Origin: Zygnema cylindricum
Taxonomy: Eukaryota; Streptophyta; Zygnematophyceae; Zygnematales; Zygnemataceae
DNA: 64,000 nucleotides
NCBI GenBank assembly: GCA_037447655.1
Contig: JBBHKE010002835.1
Coordinates: 1-64,000, forward strand
Direction of reading: 5' to 3'
In this document: one piece after another, positions 45,381 through 56,190 of the stretch
How positions within the stretch are numbered: position 1 is the first letter of the stretch
How the letters are laid out: each line of letters opens with the position of its first letter
Notes under the pieces: generated by a model
What the model saw: the letters and a program-made list of their open reading frames with translations, nothing else
Database searches by the model: none
What the model was told of the DNA's origin: nothing
Translations under genes and position numbers: made by a program

Positions 45381-46433
45381 TGTAGAAATTAATGATCCAT
45401 TTAAAGTATTTTCTAGGTCTAAATAGAAATATAGAAAGAAGCCGAGGCAGTCTACCTCTAACTTCTCTCTCCAACTCTCAAACTTGTCGCAGTCACTGAG
45501 AAATTGGAGAGGGAGCTATAACCATGGCTACCTAGGCTAACCAGAAGCTTACGGGATTAAATATTAGTTAGGGGTTTTATTGCTAAAAAGATAGTGCCGC
45601 CTACAGGATTTGATCCTTGTACCTACCGGCCGACAGACAGACGGTAGACGGTAGCCTTAGCCGTTAAGTCTTCATCGAATGTTACGTAATATTGGGTATG
45701 ATATTTTATTAAATGTTATTGAGTAGGAAAATTCATTTAACTATAACTGATTACGAGAGACATAGATCCTGAATTGTAAAAGTACGGATAGCGGTACGGA
45801 TAAGAAACCAATACCGCGCATTTGTTTCTTTATAGAAAATAATATCGCACATGCATTTATTACGACTATGATTAAATAGGAATTTAATCGGACGGCCGGA
45901 ATTAACGCCGAGATCGCGGAAGAGGATTTCGGCGGTTTATGGACATCGCCACATCGGACGACACGTGGCGGAATAACATTGGATCGCGGCATCTCCGAGG
46001 ATTAAGATACGAATCCGGACATACCACTTGTCGACATTTAGGCCATGTCGTACGATGTTCGTACAAAAAGTACACCGGCAGCTGTACTTTTGTGTACGGA
46101 GATGCATTTTGATTGGCTCCGTACATCAGTAGATAGAGTCTGTGAGAGAGATAGGACTTAGAAAAATTAGGAGATAGGACCCTCTCTTCCAGAGAGCTTC
46201 TGTACAAAAGGTCAACTTTGACCCTCCATAACTTAGTGCTCAGGGGAGCAAATTCAGAGATTCTTTTTGCTATCGACTCAACGGAGTCTTGTCTTCACAG
46301 GGGTGAAGTTGGTCAGAGTTTTTGTCTGCCAAGGTGGCAGTTATTTTTGCTGAAACACAAAGGGGTCAGGGTTTTCCTAGAGGCTTCTTGGAAGCTGTCC
46401 ACTCTGAGGACTTATGGAGGTCTCAGAGTTTCA
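45381..46433 (+). repeat. 5' LTR of the nonautonomous element
   Basis: Ends TGTAG and TTTCA. Contains TTTTCTAGGTCTAAAT near the start, the stem-loop at about 45440-45535, GGATTTGATCC (B-box complement) at 45606, CACGTGGCGGAATAACATTG, paired GTACGG motifs and the R/U5-like AGATTCTTTTTGCTATCGAC block shared with copia A LTRs. Confidence 0.9.
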
Positions 46434-48987
46434 GGAATCAAATCCAACGAAAACAACGAGAAAATGTTTGTCAAAGACATGTCGTGACGCCTCCTCCACC
46501 ATCCATTGACATCTGGAATTTGCGGCGCCACGACGAAGCACGAACGACAAAACAACGACAAAAAGAACAAAACACAAACGTACAAATAGTAAACGCATGT
46601 AATATAAATTTGCGGCTGGCTAAAGATACAAGTTCAAATATTCTGCTTTTGGAATCTTTGACTATGTTCGCCTTCAGAAGAGGAACCTACGTGCACCAAT
46701 CGAAATAAAGCACATAAGCGATAGATTTCATTTCTGACACGACCTGATGGAGAAGTGAACGAAATATTAGTGCCAGTAAACGTTTTTGTAAGATTACTGT
46801 CAACGCCTGAGAAGCGTCCTGAGTCGATGTTCCATCACGAAGAGTTTGTAAACCATGTGTTTCAAATTGACAGGCGCCACGCAAGCTACGATCCGATATT
46901 GAATGTCTTTCAGATTTTTAGCACCGACAAAATTTAACTTCAAATCTTATTTTGTGTACCATGTACTTGCGTACGAAATCATCATACGACATAACTATTT
47001 TACGTTTTGCGCACGCCTGTCTTTACGCCAACTCGTTTTTTAGGGTTTATGTTTTCGAACATAACGAAAGTCCTTTGAGAGAAATAGTGTGACGACCAAA
47101 AATTACAGAAAATAGCGTGACGAAGGAATGTTACGAAATTACATTTTTATTTTCGGTTGTATTTTTGAAAGCGCGTGTCATGTGCAAATTTCGTTAGTTT
47201 TCGTTGGTTTTACCTCATGACACGTAGCTTTATTGTCCAGCGTGTCAGGATTTTTTTTTCTGTATTTGCTAACCCACCTCCTCGAGGTGGGTTGACAGTT
47301 CTAGAGAAAAATGAAGCGAATGCCTCGCAAATGAACATCCGACGGACATGTTACCTCCAAGACTTTCGGAGAGTATTTGGAAGATTCTCTGTAATGTTGT
47401 TTTTTTGTATAAAAACAAAATAAGCGGTACGATTTTGTACGAATAGTCGCGGATTTGTGATAACTTCCCCACTTTCTGCCTGATGGAACGTTACCCTTAT
47501 AGCCTATTCCCACCGGAGCATTTGTAACTTTTTGCCCATTCCGATGATTTTTCGAGAACTCATCGGAAAACAGGTCTTGTTTACACCAAAATTTTGGCAC
47601 GTAACTCTGATGTCCTGTGACACGTCACACGCTTCGACGTCATCAAACATAGGCGCGAAAATAAACCTGCAGTTTTCCAAATTTACTAATACTACCCATA
47701 TAATCGAAACTTTGAAACGTTTATTTGGATTTTAGCGCAGATTTTACGGAGTACTTTTTAACATGTTCCTATGTCCATCATTACTTACGCCTTCATTACT
47801 TCAAATGTGTGATAGGTGTAGAGGTCTACAAAATATGCGACAGCCTACGATAGTACGAAACGAAATGTAGACGACTACGAAACTTCCTAAAATTAGTGAC
47901 GTCTACAGAAACGGCGAGGGTTGTAGACGTCGATTTTTTTGTGACATTGTAGATGTTTAGGGTTTTGTGACATTGCGAAGTCATCAACACGTAAACTTTC
48001 CGCCATGGCTTCCCGATATCTTTTTCTTACCATTTATCATTCGATATGCCATCAAAATGAGACCAAAAATATATAAAAAAAAGGAAAAAAATATATCTTT
48101 CATTTGATACTATCATTGCTGCATTTCATTTAGAGATAAGAGAAAGAGGAGCGGTCGAATGAAAAATATGGGGAGAGACGAGGACGTTGTAAATTTTTGC
48201 AAAGGACCCATGAATGAAAGTGGAGGTCCGAGACCCCAACGAATTTTTTTCCGTACATGCTTGTCATTTTTGTACCTACATGCGCGTGACGAGCATTGAA
48301 AAAAATAGCGTGTACTCTCTCTCGTTCAAAATTTTTTGAAGACGTTTCACTCGTGCAATACTTGCTTTCTATTCGTCGATAGAGTGTTATTTTGGTTAAA
48401 ATCAGATCGCGATTTGATTCCATTACTAGTGTGAAGATGAGCTGGAAGTGGGTCGCAATGATAATAACGCCAAATTGTCGTACCTTCCAAGTTCCAAGAT
48501 GACGCAAAATGTACTTGTGTTTTTGCCCATTTTTCGTACGGCATAATATTTTCTCGTTGGAAGTCCCATTTTGTGTGAAAACGATGGAAAAAAACCCTTA
48601 CTTGAACACATGGGAACACACCCTTACTAATACGCGCGAAAACAACGAAATAGCCGTTCGGATGTTGTTTTTGCTACGTCAGCTTTTCCGGTTACCGTTG
48701 GTCTGTTTCACATAAATACGCTACTTTAACTTGACTTCAATATCCCCCAATATTTTGAGGAAGTTCGTTTGTACGGTTTTCCGAAAATTTCCGAAAACAA
48801 AAAAGTCGGTGCTCGGAAATCCGTACATTATTCGAACGCCCGTCTGTTGCGGAAGAGAATTTTTTTCCGGTGGGAATAAGCTATCACTCTCTTTCTTTCG
48901 GTGTACCTTTTCACGGACTAAAGCCGTAATTGCATCTATCATGTAAAAAATACATCCGTACATTTTCCGTACTTTTTGTCGGCTATT
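46434..48987 (+). other. Foreign internal segment of the nonautonomous element
   Basis: No retroviral motif. 47040-47470 matches 7400-7800 inverted, and 47830-48610 matches 1431-2290 direct; so much of it is repeat R1, here in its most complete form. Upstream, a frame at about 46730-46937 (LTRPDGEVNEILVPVNVFVR, then HHEEFVNHVFQIDRRHASYD) has protein-like composition and could be a captured exon; I do not recognise the protein. Confidence 0.6.
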
Positions 48988-49195
48988 TCTATAGATATGT
49001 TTGAACACATTGACATGGACATCAGACTCAGCTTTGTTAGAGAGAAAGTAGAAAACAAAATAATCAGTTTAGAGTACCGACCAGATAGTGAGATGGTAGC
49101 AGATATGATGACCAAACCTGTGCCTTCCCCTAAGCTAATAATCTGCAGGGAAAAGTGTGGTCTGAAATTAAAGATTGACTAGAAAATAAGGGGAG
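48988..49195 (+). pseudogene. Copia RNase H C-terminus and polypurine tract
   Basis: FEHIDMDIRLSFVREKVENK, ISLEYRPDSEMVADMMTKPV, PSPKLIICREKCGL, stop. Closest in the window to the copia A RNase H end (IRLSFVREKVENKIVNLVYR). The polypurine tract follows immediately before the 3' LTR. Confidence 0.85.
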
Positions 49196-50373
49196 TGTAG
49201 AAATTAATGATCCATTTTAAGTATTTTCTAGGTCTAAATAGAAATATAGAAAGAAGCCGAGGCAGTCTATCTCTAACTTCTCTCTCCATTTCTCAAACTT
49301 GTTGCAGTCACTGAGAAATTGGAGAGGGAGCTAGAGCCATGGCTACCTACGCTAACCAGAAGTTTACGGGATTATATATTAGTTAGGGGTTTTATTACTA
49401 AAAGGATAGTGCCGGCTACAGGATTTGATCCTTGTACCTACCGGCCGGCAGGCAGACGGTAGACGGTAGCCTTAGCGGTTAAGTCTTCATCGAATGTTTC
49501 GTAATGTAGGGTATGATATTTATTTAAATGTTATTGAGTAGGAAAATTCATTTAACTATAACTGATTACGGGAGACATAGATCCATAATTGTAAAAGTAT
49601 GGATAGCGGTACGGATAAGAAACCAATACCGCGCATTTGTTTCTTTATAGAAAAGAATATCGCACATGCATTTATTACGGCTACGATTAAATATGAATTT
49701 AATCGGACGACCGGAATTAACGCCGAGATCGCGGAAGAGGATTTTGGCGGTTTATGGACATCGCCGCATCGGACGACACGTGGCGAAATAACATTGGATC
49801 GCGGCATCTCCGAGGATTACGGGAACGAATCCGGACATACCACGTGTCGACATTTAGGCCATATCGTACGATGTTCGTACAGAAAATGTAGAAATTAATG
49901 GTTTTAAAGTATTTTCTAGGTCTGAATAGAAATAAAGAAGCCATTATCCTAGAGGCTTATTGGAAGCTGTCCAGTCTGAGGACTTATGGAGGTCTCAGAG
50001 TTTCAGAAAGTACACCGGCAGCTGTACTTTTGTGTACGGAGAAGCATTCTGATTGGCTCCGTACATCAGTAGATAGAGTCTTAGAGAGAGATAGGACTTA
50101 GAAAAATTAGGAGATAGGACCCTCTCTCCGAGAGAGCTTCTGTACAGAAGGTCAACTTTGACCCTCCATAACTTACTGCTCAGGGGAGCAAATTCAGAGA
50201 TTCTTTTTGCTATCCACTCAAGGGAGTCTTGTCTTCATAGGAGTGAAGTTGGTCAAAGTTTTTTTCTGCCAGGGTGGCAGTTATTTTTGCTGAAACACAA
50301 AGGGGTCAGGGTTATCCTAGAGGCCTCTTGGAAGCTGTCCACTCTGAGGACTTATGGAGGTCTCAGAGTTTCA
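49196..50373 (+). repeat. 3' LTR of the nonautonomous element
   Basis: About 95 percent identical to the 5' LTR once the nested 119-bp copy (49887-50005) and its duplicated bases are removed (1054 versus 1053 bp). Ends exactly at the TGCAC target duplication. Confidence 0.9.
49887..50005 (+). mobile_element. 119-bp mini-LTR nested in the 3' LTR
   Basis: Keeps the first ~56 bp (TGTAGAAATTAATGG ... AAAGAAGCC) and last ~63 bp (ATTATCCTAGAGGC ... GAGTTTCA) of the same LTR, joined directly. Flanked by GAAAA (49882) and GAAAG (50006), consistent with a 5-bp target duplication with one change. The 5' LTR lacks it, so it arrived after, or was acquired by one LTR only. Confidence 0.8.
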
Positions 50374-50378
50374 TGCAC

Positions 50379-51010
50379 CGCACTGTTATGCGCCACCTCA
50401 ATCCTTGTTAGATGGTTCACCCAATCAGTTTGGTGCACCGAGACATAAGCCCGCAAGGCCTCCTCCAAAGTTCGATTCACCCTTTCAGTCTGACCATCAG
50501 TTTGAAAGTGGTAAGCTGTGGAGATAGCCAACTGCGTGCCACACACCTCAAATAGGTTTTGCCAAAAGTGGCTCACGAATTTCTGATCACGGTCGCTGAT
50601 GATCCTCTTCGGAAGTCCGTGATGGCGGAATATCTCTCGAAAGAATAAGTCTGCGACATCTTGCGCAGTGGCTGTGGTTGACGTGGGTAGGAAATGGGCC
50701 ATTTTTGTCAAATTATCCACGACGACGAAGATTGAGTCATAGCCCTCCTTAGTCAGCAGGAGAGCTACGATGAAATCCATCGAGATCGCCTCCTAAGGAA
50801 CAGATGGTATGGGGAGGGGTTGTAACAGACATTGTTGTCCTGATTCTGATTTGTTCCTATTATAGGAGTCACACGTCCGGACATACTCCGCAAGTCGCGA
50901 GTCATGTTCGACCAGTAATACACCTCAGCGACACGTGCGGTTGTTTTATCCCGTCCAAAATGTCCACTGAGTGGCTCGTCATGACTCATTTTAAGTATCA
51001 CATGACGTAA
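50379..51010 (-). pseudogene. Chromovirus integrase zinc finger and core
   Basis: Core: MDFIVALLLTKEGYDSIFVV VDNLTKMAHF (first Asp), LPKRIISDRDQKFVSHFWQN (second Asp), TDGQTERVNRTLEEALRAYV (Glu), ending EVAHNSAVH at the insertion point. Upstream HHCC-type region SHDEPLSGHFGRDKTTARV, YYWSNMTRDLR in another frame, so a frameshift lies near 50770-50880. All three catalytic residues are present. Confidence 0.88.
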
Positions 51011-51157
51011 TTTCGGATTTGTTGGAACCTAAAGTCGTGTTGTCCTACTCGGTCTGCACTACCACATACCATTGGCGGTTCGGATTAATATCTTCCGTTG
51101 AATAAGTTCCTTCATTTTCTAGTCTTCGTCGTAAGCGGCCTATATCCTACTTAGCCA

Positions 51158-51898
51158 TTACTCGTCCACATGCACCGTAATAGTGACTGCGTTGAGGTTC
51201 GGATCTTGCGCTACGTCCGACGCTGCGGTGTTCTTTTTCACAAAGCTTACGTCTATATCCTGCGATGTTTGCGATCGTTGCTCTGCCACTGGAGCAGCAA
51301 CACCGGGTCTTCTCGACAGCGCGTCCGCCGGGTTCGTCTTGCCCGGCTTAAACTTAATGACCAGTTCCAACTCGAAGGTCTGAAGAAACGTCATCCATCG
51401 CACTTGTTTCTTGGACAACTTCGGCCGTGCTTGCAGGTATTGTAGGGCGTGGTGATCTGTGATAACTATGATCCACTTCCCTTGAACGTAACATTTCCAA
51501 TCCTCCAGCGCATTGATGATTGCAATTGTCTCATTTTTATGGGTGGCCCAGTTAAGCTCCGCTACCTTTAGTTTCGACTGTCGTAGGCAATTGGTTGTAG
51601 GCCTTTTCGTTGATCCTGCATAAGGATCGCTCCAATAGCCATATTGCTAGCGTCTTTTATTATCGTCCAAGATAAGTATGGGTCGAGAACAGCTAACACT
51701 GGGGCGATAACCAACCGCTCCTTTAGCGTGTTAAAAGCTGCCCCTTGCGTGATTTCCACTCGTAGGGCACGTCATTTTTGAGTAATTCCGTGAGTCGTGC
51801 AACGACTTTTGCGAAACCTTCGACAAAACGTGGATAGTAGGAGCATAATCCAATAAAGCTCCGTAATTCGGTAATATTCACCGGCTGCGGCCACTCCT
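51158..51898 (-). pseudogene. Chromovirus RNase H
   Basis: Broken into frames: AAFNTLKERLVIAPVLAVLD and IIKDASNMAIGAILMQDQ (51568-51759, catalytic Asp in DAS), then QVRWMTFLQTFELELVIKFK PGKTNPADALSRRPG (51158-51418), the conserved end of gypsy RNase H. Frameshifts near 51565 and 51430. Confidence 0.85.
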
Positions 51899-52924
51899 TC
51901 ACTGCCCTCGTTTTGTCGGATCCACTGCGATTCTGCCTCGGCTCACCACATGGCCCAAAAAATCAATTTTCTCCTTGAAGAAGTCACATTTACTCCTCTT
52001 TGCGTACAACTTATTTTCCCGAAGGACTTGTAGGACCGTCCGTAGGTGCTTCATATGATCCTCCAGCGTTCGGCTATACACCAAAATGTCGTCTAGAAAG
52101 ACGATTACAAACGCATCCAAATATTGCCGAAAGATGGAGTTCATCAGATGCATAAAAGTCGTCGGCGCATTGGTCAACCCGAACGGCATTACCCGAAACT
52201 CGAAATGGCCATACCGAGTTCTAAATGCCGTCGTTTTTACATCCTCCTCGGCAATTCTAATCTGGTGATAACTGTTCTGCAAATCTATATTTGAGAAATA
52301 TTTAGCACCTCGAAGTCGATCCAACAATTCGTCTATTCTCAGTAAAGGGTACGCATTCTTCACTGTTAACTTGTTTAGCGCTCGGTAGTCCACACACATA
52401 CGAAAACCTCCATCTTTTTTATTCACAAAGAGAACGGGCGCTCCATACGGTGACTTGTTCGGTTCTATTGCTCGGGCTTCAACCAACTCCGCGAGTTGCA
52501 TTTTGAGTTCGTCTAATTCGGTGTAACTCATCTTGTACATCCGATTAGCCGAGTGTACCGCTCCGGGAACAAGCTCTATTTTGTGGTCTACTTCGCGCTT
52601 CGGAGGTAAGCCCTCGGGGAGCTTCGGGGGAAAAATATCTAAGTTCTCCTCGACAAGTTTTGTTACGACTTCCGAGGCCTCTTCGGAAGTCTTTTCGGTG
52701 TCGTCACTTTCTTTTGAGTCAAAGTCGGGATCCTTTTTCTTCCATTCCTCCGGATTCTCCTCCTTTGCCTCCTCTATGGGCTGGACGACCGCTACACCAA
52801 TAAATTCCCCTTTTTTGAGTGCCCTATTAAGTTGTAAGGCCGAAAGTAGGCGTCCCTCTTTCGCTCCTTTACTAGCCGCTCCCGCTTTTACCTCAAATTC
52901 TTCTTCACCCCTCTTCACTCTCAT
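51899..52924 (-). pseudogene. Chromovirus reverse transcriptase
   Basis: 341 open codons. After an acidic linker: [64 protein letters not shown] (first Asp), [32 protein letters not shown] (FLDD catalytic box) and [10 protein letters not shown]. Standard Ty3/gypsy order. The first methionine is internal to pol. Confidence 0.92.
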
Positions 52925-53257
52925 GGCCCCACTTCTCCAATCGATCGTCGGATTCCATTTTTATATCCACGGTTACCCCAAGATCACCTCATGGTCTCCA
53001 AGAAGTAATACATGAAGACTGTCGTACCATCGGAATTTCCCGATTCTGACGCGTAACCTCGGAGTACGATGGATAATGAATAAAGAATTTGGTCAACCAA
53101 TTGTAACGACTGATGATCACTAGAGGAAGTTTCAACCTTATCACCGTCGCCTCGTTGATGAAATTTCACTATGATCCGAAGTCCACCATGAAACTAGTTG
53201 CTCTCACTCCAATTTGACCCCGAAAAATCAAAGGGTCTCCTCCTTCACCGGCTAACC
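52925..53257 (-). pseudogene. Chromovirus protease region, degenerate
   Basis: Position between gag and RT fits the protease. The reading ATSFMVDFGS, in place of a D-(T/S)-G-A active site, is the only trace; the surrounding frame carries stops. Low certainty on the motif, good on location. Confidence 0.5.
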
Positions 53258-54174
53258 TCATGACGTTAAGTTTCCCCTTTCTTGGATTTTTCCGTTTTGG
53301 ACATTCTCGGGTATATGGTCCGGGGAACCGCACTGGAAGCATAAGCCATTTTGCCTCCTCCGTTGGAGCTCCTCGGGGGACAAGTTGTTGGCCTTGGTCT
53401 TGATAGTTTTCTTCTTTTTCCGCAACACGTTGACCACTTTCTTATCCTCAGCAATTGCTCCGAGCTCCATGGGAGTTGGACCATCGTTTGTCGACCCCCT
53501 CCGCTGCTACTCGACCCATAATGATAAGGTCTACAGAAGGTGAAGTCGACTGAATCGGTCCGCTCAGCAAACTGAATGATCGCCGAGAGACTACGAGTTG
53601 TGCTTTCCCGAGCAAGCCATTCTTCCACATCCCTAGGACTGGATGATTTAAGCCCCTTCACGTAGTGATCCACAGCTTCATCCTCCTTCATCCTAGGTTT
53701 TTGAACCTTGCACTCCAAAAAACGATGCGTAAACTCCAACACCAAAGTTCGTTGCTTCAACACTGCAATCTTATCTCTTGCAGCCTTAACCGTATTGACA
53801 GGCTGCCAAGCGTCACGGAGGAGTTGAATGAAGGGAGCCCAAACGGTCGGTATCTCATCATTCTCCACCAATGTCCTCCACCATGCTCCCGCTGCCCCTT
53901 TAAGAAGACCACCCGCGTAGTGAATCTTCTCACGGTCCGATAGGCTAGGAAAATTCTCGAGATAATTCGCAACGGAGAATAGCCACGTGTCAAGGTTCTT
54001 GTGCCTTGCAGCGTCGAACTCGTCGGGAAGTCTTAATTTCGGTCTCCTGTAGTCCCTCTCCATGCCTCCATGAGGTCGCTCACCAAGACAAGATTCCAAA
54101 GCTCCGACGGTGTTGCTCAGCTGCGCGTTCTGTAATCTAACGCTTTCTAACTCCCTAAGAACTTGCGCTAACAT
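53258..54174 (-). pseudogene. Chromovirus gag
   Basis: Start at 54174 (MLAQVLRELESVRLQNAQLS). Capsid-type blocks LPDEFDAARHKNLDTWLFSV, LKGAAGAWWRTLVEN, TVWAPFIQLLRDAWQPVN, FLECKVQKPRMKEDEAVDHY VKGL. A frameshift near 53475 moves to the frame with the nucleocapsid (LSPEELQRRRQNGLCFQCGS PDHI); a second indel inside the knuckle displaces the last Cys. Confidence 0.88.
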
Positions 54175-54224
54175 TTATGTAGTGGATACGCCGTGTTCGT
54201 CTATGCTGTCGAGTCACGGGGAAT

Positions 54225-54238
54225 GGCTTTGATACCAG
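54225..54238 (-). other. Chromovirus primer-binding site
   Basis: On the minus strand TGGTATCAAAGCC starts one base after the 5' LTR end (CTGGTATC...). It is close to the initiator-Met tRNA PBS of plant retrotransposons (TGGTATCAGAGC), one base different. Confidence 0.8.
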
Positions 54239-54754
54239 TGTAAAAGGGGACAATAATAAGCACCACAACACACCACAATACACAGCGGAAAGTTCTAAGG
54301 ATCTTCCCGTAACAACAGCAGAAGCACAAAGTAATGACAGACAAGGTTGGGTTTTATTACTCGGGAGAAGATTACAAGAGTCAGCGCTCGCTGCGAAGGT
54401 CTACTCAAAGAGTGTCCTGCTGACTAGGCCTACCTCACTATTTAAACTATCTAGCAAGTAGTCAACCTAGTACTGTACAACTGTACACGTGGACCTTCAT
54501 GGTCAACCGAGACAAATCTCAAAATATCCTTCTAGAACAATATTGTTCTATCTACATTCCGCGGCGTTGCTATACTGCTCAGCTGTGTTGCTCTGCTGCG
54601 CTGCTATGCTGCTACGCTACTAAGTAGCTACGCCGCTAAGTTGCTACGCTCCTATGTTGCACTGGTATGGAATCACAGTTGTGCTGCTCTGACACCGCAA
54701 CTATAGCAGCCCAGTTGCTAGCTACTAAGTACCCAACTTTGTAACCCTGTTACA
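54239..54754 (-). repeat. Chromovirus 5' LTR (516 bp)
   Basis: TGTAAAAGGGGACAATAATA ... CCTGTTACA. Contains TATTTAAACT (TATA-like), GTACACGTGGACCTTC and an array of GCTACG(C/T)TGCTATG-like units (about 54575-54665). Adjacent to the target duplication at 54755. Confidence 0.92.
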
Positions 54755-54759
54755 TTATT

Positions 54760-55333
54760 CAAGGTGAAGCTGAACCCGGACAACACCATTGAAAGGTATA
54801 AGGCCAGACTAGTGGCCAAGGGATATAATGAAAAAGAAGGTATTGACTTTGAGGAAACCTTCTCCCCAGTTGTCAGATTTCCCACTGTCGAAATTTTGCT
54901 AAGTCTAGCGGCTATAGAGAATATGGAAATACAACAAATGGATGTTAAAACTGCTTTCTTGCATGGAGAGTTAGAAGAAACCATTTATATGAAACAACCT
55001 GAAATGTATGTTGAAAAAGGAAAGGAAAAATTAGTGTGTAAATTGATGAAATCTTTGTATGGGCTAAAACAAGCCCTGCGTCAGTGGAATGTGAAGTTAG
55101 ATGAGTTTTTGACTGGGCTAGGTTTTAAGAGAATTAGCTCAGATCATTCTGTATATGTTCTACAAGGAGAGGATGGGGTAATTTACATTGTTGTATATGT
55201 GGATGATCTATTATTAATAAGTAAGCCAATGGATGAAATAAAGCGCATCAAAGCGGCTTTAAGGTCTAGGTTCGTGATAAAGGACCTTGGTAAGGCCAAA
55301 TACATCCTAGGAAAACAGATAGAAAGAGATTGA
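54760..55333 (+). pseudogene. Copia D reverse transcriptase (right part)
   Basis: Continues the protein cut at 43365: KVKLNPDNTIERYKARLVAK GYNEKEGIDFEE, MDVKTAFLHGELEETIYMKQ (first Asp), SLYGLKQALRQWNVKLDEFL, VVYVDDLLLIS (YVDD). Stop at 55331 followed by readable sequence in frame, so only a point lesion separates it from RNase H. Confidence 0.9.
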
Positions 55334-55342
55334 AACAAGAGG

Positions 55343-56182
55343 CCGATTATGTTGACTTAGAAAGAAGCAATAGGTAACATGCTAGAAAGATTTGAAATGA
55401 AAGATGTGAAAGGATCCGTAACTCCCATGGAATTGAAGCAAAAATTGGAAGGAATTGATATAGATTCAGGCATAATTGTTGGTGAGAGTCTAGAGACATA
55501 GGAGGAAGAGTTTATGGCTTCCAAGCCATATAGACAGGTAGTTGGAAGTCTTATATATTTTATGAATTGTACGAGAACCGACATTGCAGCAGTTGTGGGA
55601 GTCTTGAGTAGAAGTCTGCAGAATCCTAAAAGGGCAGATTGGGAAGCGGCAAAAAGAGTGTTGAGATATCTTGCAGGTACTCGAAATCTCAAGCTTGTTC
55701 TCAGAGGAGGAGAGGTGAAAATCAAGACGTGGAGCGATGCTAGCTATGGGGACATGCCAAGCAAGAAATCTACAACCGGCTTTGTTCTGAAGATTGGAGA
55801 TGGAATTTGCTGCTGGAGTAGCAAATTACAAAAGGTTACAGCTCAATCCACAATGGAGTCAGAATATATGGCTGCAACTTCCGCCCTCAAAGAGCTCCTA
55901 TGGGTCAAGTCCATTTAACAAGAACTTGGGTATATGCAAACAGGCCCTCAAGCTATCTTGTGTGACAACCAAGCTGCCGTAGCAATTGCCTCCAACCCCA
56001 GCCATGGCTTTAAGAGCAAACACATGGATTTTAGACTTCACTTTGTTAAAGAAAAAATACTTTCAAAAGTCGTTAAATTGTGTTATTTACCAGATGAGAT
56101 GATGGTGGCTGACATGTTAACAAAAGCCATTCCTTCTTCTAAGTTACAGTTTTGCAGAGATGCTATTGGACTAAGTGAGTAA
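55343..56182 (+). pseudogene. Copia D RNase H
   Basis: KEAIGNMLERFEM, then MASKPYRQVVGSLIYFMNCT, WSDASYGD, TAQSTMESEYMAATSALKEL, WVKSI with a stop at 55916, continuing QELGYMQTGPQAILCDNQAA and MMVADMLTKAIPSSKLQFCR DAIGLSE before the natural end at 56182. Nearly complete; two premature stops. About 85-90 percent similar to the inverted copia E at 58929. Confidence 0.88.
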
Positions 56183-56190
56183 CTGAGTCT

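Larger units (their letters stand above)
45381..50373 (+). mobile_element. Nonautonomous copia-type LTR element with foreign cargo
   Basis: LTRs 45381-46433 (1053 bp) and 49196-50373 (1178 bp including a nested mini-LTR), both TGTAGAAATT...GAGTTTCA. Perfect 5-bp target duplication TGCAC (45376-45380 and 50374-50378) in the chromovirus integrase. Polypurine tract AGAAAATAAGGGGAG at 49181-49195. The internal 2.76 kb has no gag, protease, integrase or RT; only the last ~200 bp is copia (RNase H end). The rest is non-retroviral, including repeat R1. It presumably moved in trans with copia A-type proteins, whose RNase H tail it resembles most. Confidence 0.92.
43366..54754 (-). mobile_element. Ty3/gypsy chromovirus, inserted in copia D and itself interrupted
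   Basis: LTR ends TGTAAAAGG...CCTGTTACA. Target duplication GTATT (43361-43365) / TTATT (54755-54759), one mismatch. Minus-strand order: 5' LTR 54754-54239, PBS, gag, (PR) RT, RNase H, integrase, chromodomain, extra ORF, 3' LTR. A 5.0-kb element (45381-50373 plus TSD) splits the integrase; without it the chromovirus is about 6.4 kb. Frameshifts in gag and pol make it nonfunctional. Chromoviruses target chromatin through the integrase chromodomain. Confidence 0.92.
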
